Origin: Phoronis ovalis
Taxonomy: Eukaryota; Phoronida; Phoronidae
Assembly: GCA_028565635.1 (NCBI GenBank)
Contig: JAOXYB010034440.1
Coordinates: 1-14,064 of the forward strand
Reading direction: 5' to 3'
Length of the DNA stretch: 14,064 bases
The notes beneath the pieces were generated by a model. That model made no database searches. It worked only from the letters and a program-made list of their open reading frames with translations, and was not told the DNA's origin. Positions within the stretch are counted from its first letter, which is position 1. Each line of letters begins with the position of its first letter. The translations under genes were made by a program, and so were the position numbers. This document shows positions 9,501 to 14,064 of the stretch, piece by piece.

Positions 9501-12500
9501 AAATTTTACTATATGCTTCATTGGTTTATTTCTTGGACTATTTTCACTATTATCTCTAGATGATCTAGGTGTGACGTCATCAGATCTTGGTGTATTGATT
9601 GGTGATAAGCCGGAAACGGAATCTTCTTCCATTTCGCACAAAGTTACTTTCAGTGGTTTCTCTTCCGAATCTGTTGATTCCGTGCCGCCAGCGTTCTCAT
9701 TCAAATTTGACGAAGTGGCTAAACCAAACATTTCGATTGGAGAGGATGTTCTGACAGGAAATGGCGTGATATGAGACAGCTGATTATTTGGTGACATGTT
9801 AATTTTGTTACTGGTTTCTTGAATAATGCTAGGTAGATGAAAATCCTCACAAAAATTATTCAGTTCTGCGCTATCAGGACATTGCTTTACAGGAGGAAGT
9901 ATGTTCGTTGCATCATTGTAGTTTTCCTTCTGAAAATAGCAATACACTAGCTCGGGAGCATCCTCAGTGACATTCTCGCACGGTTCAAACATTTCTTCTA
10001 CTCGAGGCAATTTTGGCACTTTGGTTGCCCTCGTAACTTTTATTTTAGGAGAATACTGAATTTGATCAAATACCGGATTAATTGCACAGTGGTTTAGGAG
10101 CACTTCGTCCTCTTCGTTTCTTTTTGGCTTGGTTCTTTTCTTGCGTCTTTTCTTGGTATTGGGGAGGTCACATATATCTGCGATTCCTCCTGATGGAGAT
10201 GACGTTTCCAAGAAGCTTTCACTTAAAAAACTAACAATACTGTTTTCTGGATTTTCAAAATCATTAGGAATGTAAACCTCCTGTTCGTCCTGTTGATCAT
10301 TTTCTTTGTCAGCTTTTTGTTGCAATCGTTTATGTTTCCTTTTTTCGCGACGTTTTTCCTTTTTAGCTCTTTCTCGTGCTTTTTCGCGTTCCTCGTTTTC
10401 CAACAGCTCCGCACAAACGAGCTCTGCCTGCTCTAGTGAAGTCTTAGTAAACTGTCTCTTGAATGTTTGCCAAACATTTACTAATTTTTCTTTGTGTGCA
10501 CCAATGTAATCAGCCACTGAATCAAAACTTTCACCAAATGATGTTACGTAAGTAGATAACTTATAATAGTTCTTTTTAAGCCATTCACGACCATCGTTCG
10601 TGGCATGAATGCCAAACATAGGCAAAAATGACACCGCTAAAACGCTGCCATCATAATTGCTGCTAGCGTCATAAAAATACAGTGATTTTAAGATAAGCTC
10701 ATGGCCCTTCGCGTGCATAAATTGGTCGACGAACCTGCCATCTGGCGACGGGGTGAACATGAACATCATCATGCAGAGAAGCATAAAGGTCTTCTGAGCA
10801 ACCTCCTCGTTAGTAAGATGTTTGTCTAGGAATGGAACGATTTGGAGCATAGCTCGTAGACGGTATAAAATGTCTCTACATTCTTGGTGATGGCATAATT
10901 CTAATAGAACCGGCAGCAACAAAGTATCGAAAAAATCCTCCTTCATCATTGTTCCTAAGGGCAGTTGTCCGCGTAAAAGATCCAGGCGCCTCTGAAAGAA
11001 TACGCAATTTGAGTTAAACGTCAAAAATGGCATACAGATAACTAAAAAGGAACTATTTTAAAGATTTTTTCACATTAACGTATACACAAATAATTATAAC
11101 GTATGTTGTACATGTGTGAATCTGCATTTATAAATCGAGGTTGCAGCTGAATGCGCAGATTTGAGATCACGATGAGATTTTGGTTTTCTAAATTTATATT
11201 ATATTTACCTGAAGAACTAAAAAGCTTGACATCTCTTACCCGTACATAGCTTTCTCTATCGTCTTTCTGGGTAAATAATCTGGCCATTAGTATACCAACA
11301 AGATCGCGTTTTTTGTCTCTAATTGCATAACACAAAGCCGTGGCACATTCCTGAAAACCATTCAACGGGAATGACCAGTTACGATATATTATTTTTAAAG
11401 CAAGTAAAATACTGAAAAACGGCGTAAGGATACAATTGATTTTCCCTTTCACCTAAATAGCAACATACTGCTGTCTTTCCAGTAATTATATCAAGCGCCT
11501 AATTTTCCACGAAAAGCTCTGTTTAGTCACAAATGAAGATAATTATGCTTCATGTCTACACCTGATTTTTCGTGCAAACATAGGGAAACGTTTTTCTTAA
11601 GCTCTACAACAGACCACTGGGGTAACACTATAAGGGGGGTCGATGGGAAATATGAAATGGATTATTTTGCAGCTTGGAAATAACAACATCAATTCTGGAT
11701 AAAAATTGTCATTTACAAGGTGTGATTTATGAAAATGCTTTATATACTTCAGAATCCTACACTAAAACCTAAGTTCACAAATAGATCCTTCATACCTGTC
11801 AAGCTGCAAGAATTTTTGGGAGGGAGATTTTTTATAAATTTTCATCGCGGACCAGCCCCAAGGCACCTGGCGCGCGGCTTTTTGCTGCGCATGAGGATTG
11901 AATGCAGGAGGGGGTCGCCCAATTGAGCAGGGCGAGTGTGAGGGACTAACTGATTTTCTGATGCTATTTACTGCTATCTGGACCGGGTATCTGGAGCATG
12001 TAAGTGCAGTCTGAAAATATTTGCCTGAGGGTTTTTTTGCCTTAAAAAATGTGTTTTCAAAAGTTAAGAAATATAAGGATTGCATTACAAAAAGTATGAT
12101 CATCATGTTAATTCTTTAAATTTTTTTCAGTCAAATCGCAAAAAAATATATATCTTATTTTTATCATTCATTTATAATTACTTTATTTGTAATAAAAATT
12201 CTTATTTCATGTGTTTCAACACCTGTGTTTTAATTTCTGGGTAAAATAATTCCTATGTTTTATTCATATAACCATAGACAAAAGAAAGTTTTGTTTACTT
12301 TTTTCAACTCATCATACTTCAAAAAGTAAAAAAGAATCTAAATTATTATACCTTGTGTTATCACATAGCACATACAGTAACTACATCCTGGCACTTGACC
12401 TATATTTGGTATAACCTATATTTGTGCCTGAAACATGTGACAACAAGTTCTGGAAATACCACTTTTTTAGCGAATAAAAATGGAATTTTAAATAGCAAGT

Positions 12501-13827
12501 AAAGATAAGTTTAAATAAATTGATGTCTGTATTATTATGTAGCTGTCTTCGAGAAAAGTTCCTTAAACTTGCAATAATCATCACAGTTTTATAAAGACAT
12601 CTGTAAGGACCGTAAGGTATTTTTGGGAGGGAGATGTTGCTCCAAAACGTGAGACTCACTGTCAAAACGTGAGACTTGACAGGTATGGATCATTTATCTG
12701 CACTTGGTGGAAAAACTATAGCCGAGAGGTCAAGCGTTCCCAGCATGCAACGTTTTATGAATGAAAAATAGTTCTCCTTGCACTAGTTTACTCACGTTGT
12801 CTTCAATATCTACTGACGCATTCGAGGCCAGAAGTCGCTCGATTGTTTTCTTATCACCTTTTTTAGCCGATATAATCAATGCTGTAGCGCCATCCTGAAT
12901 AATATTTTGTTTAAAACTATATTACTAGGACCATCCAAGTGCTTTCAAAAGTTAAATAGCAAAACTTATAACACGGAAAAACTTTTTGTAAATCATACGG
13001 TAACTGATGTAAAGTACCAATAAAATTCCTTTTAATATCAAATTTGGCCATCAGCACGTGCATGTAAGACTGGGTACACTTTGTTATATATACTTACAAA
13101 TGTTTGCCATTGCTTATCAGCACCACCACATATCAGCATGTTAACACAACTCTCCCATAGCCTTCCTGAAGCCAGATGAATCGCCGTGTACCCTTTCTAG
13201 TTGTACGATAAAAAGAAGATAAAAATCATGAAATGGGAAAATAGCTTCGCATGTGAAAGGTTCCGGGTTCAAACCCCGGTTACTCCACTTTTTTAATTTA
13301 CTTGCTTGGCATTGGGTAAAAAACAACAAGACGACAATTCGTGAAAGTAACAAAAAGTTCCACTCACCGCATTATCTTGGTTGATGTTAAAACTGGATCT
13401 GTATTGCCAAAGCAGATTCACTGGATGAGCATCCCCGGTAGAGACGGCTACCATAAATGCATTATTGCCATCCTGGTAGCACGTAAAAACAAATATTTAA
13501 TTACGTATCCATACTTGTATTCTTATATTGTAAAATTGTGATCGCATTAAATATTTCAAGGGTTTGAAGTTAAATTCAGAATGACAATGACAACTAGCTA
13601 CTACACTGAAATTAGGGACAAATATACAAAGGACACCTGCTGGCTTTCAAATTCTACCTGAAGGGATGCAGGAACCATTTACAAGAGACATAGAAATAAG
13701 TGGAACAACTCTATCGTACAATACTTACAGCGTTGCAGTATGACAGATTAGCACCTGAAAGAATAAGTATCTTCATGGTTTCTACGTGTCGCCCTTGAGT
13801 AGCGAGGGTTAATGGGGAGTTTCCATC
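3405..13827 (-). CDS. RNase L-like ankyrin-pseudokinase-KEN protein (5' partial, 14 exons in window)
   Basis: Spliced minus-strand gene. Exons by position: 13827-13729, 13472-13368, 13196-13098, 12894-12796, 11350-11240, 10991-7837, 7175-7019, 6502-6311, 5946-5841, 5548-5451, 5164-4971, 4396-4327, 3846-3731, 3543-3405. Every intron has GT/AG ends and all phases match, giving 1579 codons plus TAG. Domains, in window numbering: ankyrin repeats 1-171; linker 172-1222; kinase fold about 1223-1475; KEN about 1480-1579. Known of the family: RNase L (ankyrin, pseudokinase, KEN) cleaves RNA after binding 2-5A through its ankyrin repeats, and IRE1 shares the kinase-KEN part. Inference: a cytosolic or nuclear sensor that dimerises through the kinase-KEN part. 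Ligand and catalytic activity are unknown. Odd points are three lost kinase residues, a KEN Arg to Val change and a roughly 1,050-residue linker. The N-terminus lies outside the window. I am sure of the architecture and less sure of individual splice sites. Confidence 0.88.
3731..3846 (-). CDS. Exon: KEN ribonuclease domain, catalytic part
   Basis: A 116-nt exon ('tatttacag' acceptor, 'gtaagcag' donor), phase 0 in and phase 2 out. It encodes MSQIDQSLLDEMQRL, then RTYKNNVADFLRFIVNCQTH. This aligns with RNase L 'VGDLLKFIRNLGEH' and IRE1 'RTYKGGSVRDLLRAMRN'. Kept: Tyr 1513, Asp 1519, Asn 1526, His 1530. Changed: the catalytic Arg before Asn is Val 1525 (codon GTC, 3759-3757). Unspliced, the exon would end in an immediate TAA; the donor avoids it. 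Confidence 0.88.
3847..4326 (-). other. Intron between the kinase-KEN junction exon and the KEN exon
   Basis: 480 nt, AT-rich, 'gtaagc' to 'tttacag'. No gene, repeat or RNA seen inside. Confidence 0.7.
4327..4396 (-). CDS. Exon: kinase-KEN junction
   Basis: A 70-nt exon ('tctctttcag' acceptor, 'gtaagcag' donor), phase 2 in and phase 0 out. It encodes PTSHSSIGERLNNVSFQAVS and ends RDW. The final Trp (window residue 1495) sits where RNase L has the KEN Trp of 'DKWTTK'. An internal alternative donor also reads 'gtaagc'. The Trp alignment and the phase favour the site used here. Confidence 0.75.
4397..4970 (-). other. Intron before the kinase-KEN junction exon
   Basis: 574 nt, phase 2. Open frames of about 60 codons occur by chance on both strands and lack coding character. 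A symmetric micro-exon carrying the missing HPFF-like motif could hide here, but I could not identify one. Confidence 0.6.
4971..5164 (-). CDS. Exon: pseudokinase C-lobe
   Basis: A 194-nt exon ('ctcgctgtag' acceptor, 'gtagtg' donor), phase 0 in and phase 2 out. It encodes VAGMLIHYILTGGVHPYG, like the IRE1 helix-F 'SAGCVFYYVxxxGxHPFG'. Next come RGWPRWRRINEEANDLIRWM and NDRERPTVSEAL, the typical end of a protein-kinase C-lobe. The expected HPFFW motif after SEAL is not present in that form. Confidence 0.9.
5451..5548 (-). CDS. Exon: pseudokinase activation-loop end and APE-like region
   Basis: A 98-nt exon ('caatatag' acceptor, 'gtaggaaa' donor), phase 1 in and phase 0 out. It encodes SNCWRPKECVTSGQAWTG and ends NYTARSDIQ. 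CWRPKE stands where IRE1 has GWxAPE, and the end matches the 'DIFSAG' helix-F start shared with the next exon. The APE motif is degenerate (RPKE). Confidence 0.85.
5799..5817. repeat. AT dinucleotide microsatellite
   Basis: An uninterrupted (AT)n run of about 19 bases inside the intron between the activation-segment and APE-region exons. Confidence 0.9.
5841..5946 (-). CDS. Exon: pseudokinase activation segment (DYN instead of DFG)
   Basis: A 106-nt exon ('ttttacag' acceptor, 'gtaagttg' donor), entering in phase 0 and leaving in phase 1. It encodes PQNILLDAYGKIHITDYN, then IVRMTDTGQTILFDRGVG. The metal-binding Asp is kept but DFG reads DYN (5901-5893, window residues 1355-1357). Confidence 0.9.
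5947..6310 (-). other. Intron between HRN and DYN exons
   Basis: 364 nt from a weak 'gtggcg' donor to 'ttttacag'. Nothing else recognised. Confidence 0.7.
6311..6502 (-). CDS. Exon: pseudokinase core up to the catalytic loop (HRN instead of HRD)
   Basis: A 192-nt, phase-0 exon ('ttcatacag' acceptor, a weaker 'gtggcg' donor). It encodes the IRE1-like stretch CTAQDASHGYLAMGLHEQNL, the alpha-D/E helices with LLKGLQFLHE, and ends HRNLK, which continues into PQNILLD in the next exon. The catalytic-loop Asp of HRD is Asn (codon AAT at 6319-6317, window residue 1337). That predicts no phosphotransfer. Confidence 0.9.
6503..7018 (-). other. Intron within the kinase N-lobe
   Basis: 516 nt, phase 0, AT-rich. 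Nothing else recognised. Confidence 0.7.
7019..7175 (-). CDS. Exon: pseudokinase N-lobe with VAIK lysine changed to Arg
   Basis: A 157-nt exon ('cattacag' acceptor, 'gtaacttt' donor). It joins the giant exon in phase 2 and ends in phase 0. It encodes GHASALTLLGHLQDGTEVAI-R-RIALDD and ends NNEFLVKYL, which matches beta-3 and the alpha-C/beta-4 region of IRE1/RNase L kinases. The ATP-contacting Lys of V-A-I/V-K is Arg here (codon CGG at 7114-7112, window residue 1244). No glycine-rich GxGxxG loop is visible. Confidence 0.85.
7176..7836 (-). other. Intron between giant exon and kinase exons
   Basis: 661 nt, phase 2. No gene, RNA or clear repeat seen. Confidence 0.7.
7837..10991 (-). CDS. Giant exon: ~1,050-residue linker between ankyrin repeats and pseudokinase
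   Basis: Open over 3155 nt. A 'ttctttcag' acceptor places its first codon (Arg) at 10991, and a 'gtaatg' donor ends it in phase 2; an acceptor two bases in is also an AG but breaks the phase. Regions in exon residues: 1-195, hydrophobic and helix-rich, ARM/HEAT-like in feel but not identified; 200-225, strongly basic (REKARERAKKEKRREKRKHK), probably a single helix or coiled coil; about 278-290, KKRRKKRTKPKR, a nuclear-localisation-type cluster; about 295-890, low-complexity, rich in Ser/Thr/Pro/Asp/Glu with several SP/TP sites, likely disordered; about 895-1051, a regular helical segment (LLNYASSNKFHKLLEDQ...) that ends directly at the kinase N-lobe. No known domain recognised in the linker itself. 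Its length is remarkable beside sister exons of 70-194 nt. Confidence 0.88.
11240..11350 (-). CDS. Exon: last, degenerate ankyrin repeat (window residues 135-171)
   Basis: A 111-nt, phase-0 exon ('gttttcag' acceptor, 'gtaagagat' donor), 37 residues. It starts ECATALCYAIRDKKRDLV, with the ankyrin ATAL and helix-1 pattern, and ends in a charged tail KDDRESYVR that leads into the giant exon. It looks like the capping repeat of the array. Confidence 0.78.
11351..12795 (-). other. Long intron in the ankyrin array, carrying a transposon remnant
   Basis: 1445 nt, the longest intron in the window and several times longer than other ankyrin introns (171-256 nt). The excess is largely the MITE-like element at 11791-12687. 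The 94- to 125-codon open frames here show no coding character. Confidence 0.75.
11791..12687. mobile_element. MITE-like non-autonomous DNA element, ~0.9 kb
   Basis: It begins CATACCTGTCAAG (11791-11803) and ends with the exact reverse complement CTTGACAGGTATG (12675-12687), a perfect 13-bp terminal inverted repeat. A 15-base motif TTTTTGGGAGGGAGA occurs near both ends in the same orientation (11813-11827 and 12620-12634). Near the right end AAAACGTGAGACT occurs twice with a 20-base period (12644 and 12664). GATC lies just outside both ends, but a clean target-site duplication is not seen. There is no transposase. It could be two nested partial copies instead of one element. Confidence 0.6.
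12796..12894 (-). CDS. Exon: ankyrin repeat (window residues 102-134)
   Basis: A 99-nt, phase-0 exon ('attattcag' acceptor, 'gtgagtaa' donor). It encodes one 33-residue ankyrin unit: DGATALIISAKKGDKK, then IERLLASNASVDIEDN. The helix-helix-turn pattern is well kept. Confidence 0.87.
13098..13196 (-). CDS. Exon: ankyrin repeat (window residues 69-101)
   Basis: A 99-nt, phase-0 exon ('caactag' acceptor, 'gtaagtata' donor) coding for a 33-residue ankyrin unit. It begins KGYTAIHLASGRLWE, the best TxxHLA match in the array, and has the turn CGGADKQWQTF. Confidence 0.85.
13244..13294 (+). pseudogene. 3' half of a tRNA-Ala-like sequence with T6 run
   Basis: GCTTCGCATGT (anticodon loop of an Ala-CGC type) is followed by a variable loop and by the T-arm CCGGGTTCAAACCCCGG, with perfect CCGGG/CCCGG pairing. 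The acceptor 3' strand TTACTCCA comes next, then TTTTTT at 13289-13294. GGTTCAAACCC fits a Pol III B box. No acceptor 5' strand (GGAGTAA), D-arm or A box lies upstream, so this is a truncated copy: a tRNA relic or the head of a SINE. It sits in the intron between ankyrin exons, opposite in strand to the gene. Confidence 0.65.
13368..13472 (-). CDS. Exon: ankyrin repeat (window residues 34-68)
   Basis: A 105-nt, phase-0 exon with acceptor 'gtgctaccag' and donor 'gtgagtgg'. It encodes a slightly long 35-residue unit (DGNNAFMVAVSTGDAHPVN ... FNINQDNA). The ankyrin pattern is weaker than in its neighbours: TPLH has become NAFM. The phase and size fit the repeat-per-exon layout. Confidence 0.78.
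13729..13827 (-). CDS. Exon: ankyrin repeat (window residues 1-33)
   Basis: A 99-nt, phase-0 exon bounded by a 'tatatttcag' acceptor and a 'gtaagtat' donor. It encodes exactly one 33-residue ankyrin unit, starting DGNSPLTLATQGRH and ending ILSGANLSYCNA. The DGxxPLxxAxxxG start and the SGAN turn are clear ankyrin signatures. It is the first exon visible; earlier exons, including the start codon, must lie beyond base 14064. Confidence 0.85.
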
Positions 13828-13984
13828 CTGAAATATACAAGGCTGATTGGTAAATTTATTGACAAATTTGAAATAATTATGCTTTTGTAGGATGTGTGAA
13901 TCTTTGCCTTATTTTTTTCTAGGTTATTCTTTCCGACTTGAAGGAACCATTCAATGGCAGTGAATCTACAACAATGGAACGATC

Positions 13985-14064
13985 CGGTCCCGGGGGGGTA
14001 CTCAGGTTATTTTTTGGTGGGGGTGTGCAGCCGAGTTGAAAATTTTGGATTTGGATTGTATACT
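13985..14064. repeat. G-rich dispersed-repeat fragment at right edge
   Basis: The sharp composition change at GGTCCCGGGGGGGTACTCAG and then TTTTTTGGTGGGGGTGTGC contrasts with the AT-rich surroundings. I recall similar G-run 'GGGGGGTACTC...GGTGTGC' sequences as dispersed repeats in several marine invertebrates; this is memory, not a search. It is cut by the window edge. Confidence 0.4.

Noticed and set aside
9211-9774. 187-codon plus-strand open frame
   Set aside because: It lies antisense within the giant coding exon. The minus-strand frame is continuous, phase-consistent with kinase exons and has coding character, so this is a shadow.
11762-12106. 114-codon minus-strand open frame
   Set aside because: It starts inside the transposon remnant and crosses its left boundary at 11791, with no splice support or recognisable domain.
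13197-13294. Intact functional tRNA gene
   Set aside because: Only the 3' half is present. No acceptor 5' strand, D-arm or A box pairs with the TTACTCCA end.
13141-13353. 70-codon minus-strand open frame across the tRNA-like fragment
   Set aside because: It reads through an intron and out of frame across the ankyrin exon at 13196-13098. The ankyrin exon explains the coding signal.
3405-13827. Identification as IRE1 (UPR sensor) itself
   Set aside because: IRE1 has an N-terminal lumenal beta-propeller, a transmembrane helix and an active kinase. Here ankyrin repeats and a cytosolic-type linker precede a degenerate kinase, and no transmembrane segment is evident.
1-14064. CRISPR array, bacterial operon or viral genome
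   Set aside because: No regularly spaced repeats, no Shine-Dalgarno-led gene clusters and no viral genes. Introns and animal-type domains show a nuclear eukaryotic locus.

Overview
The window looks like AT-rich nuclear DNA from an invertebrate animal, probably marine. The evidence is spliceosomal introns with GT/AG borders, short animal-type exons, degenerate transposon remnants and a tRNA-derived relic. Species cannot be named from the sequence. There is no bacterial, organellar or viral gene organisation.

The dominant feature is one multi-exon gene on the minus strand. Its 5' end lies beyond base 14064 and its stop codon is at 3407-3405. I assembled 14 coding exons by hand (13827 down to 3405). 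All splice phases agree, and together they give 4740 nt, which is 1579 codons plus a stop. The protein has five ankyrin repeats, one per exon at 13827-11240. A single giant exon (10991-7837) follows and encodes about 1,050 residues: a helical region, a basic coiled region, a long disordered stretch and a conserved-looking tail. The tail runs into a protein-kinase fold split over exons at 7175-4971, and the protein ends in a KEN ribonuclease domain (4396-3405). Ankyrin-pseudokinase-KEN is the domain order of vertebrate RNase L; kinase-KEN alone is that of IRE1. The kinase has lost the VAIK lysine, the HRD aspartate and the DFG glycine. The KEN domain keeps the Trp, Tyr, Asn and His positions but has Val where RNase L and IRE1 carry a catalytic Arg. 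It is therefore an RNase L-like protein that is a pseudokinase and possibly also a weakened or non-catalytic nuclease.

Downstream of it, at about 1976-566 on the same strand, there may be a second small gene. A convincing signal-peptide exon (1976-1898) ends in a phase-1 donor, and a possible cysteine-containing terminal exon lies at 708-566 with a poly(A) signal. The middle of that gene is not resolved. Bases 940-1450 hold a decayed purine/pyrimidine repeat with a strong hairpin.

Introns carry a MITE-like element (11791-12687), the 3' half of a tRNA-Ala-like sequence with a T6 run (13244-13294), an AT microsatellite and, at the right edge, a G-rich dispersed-repeat fragment.
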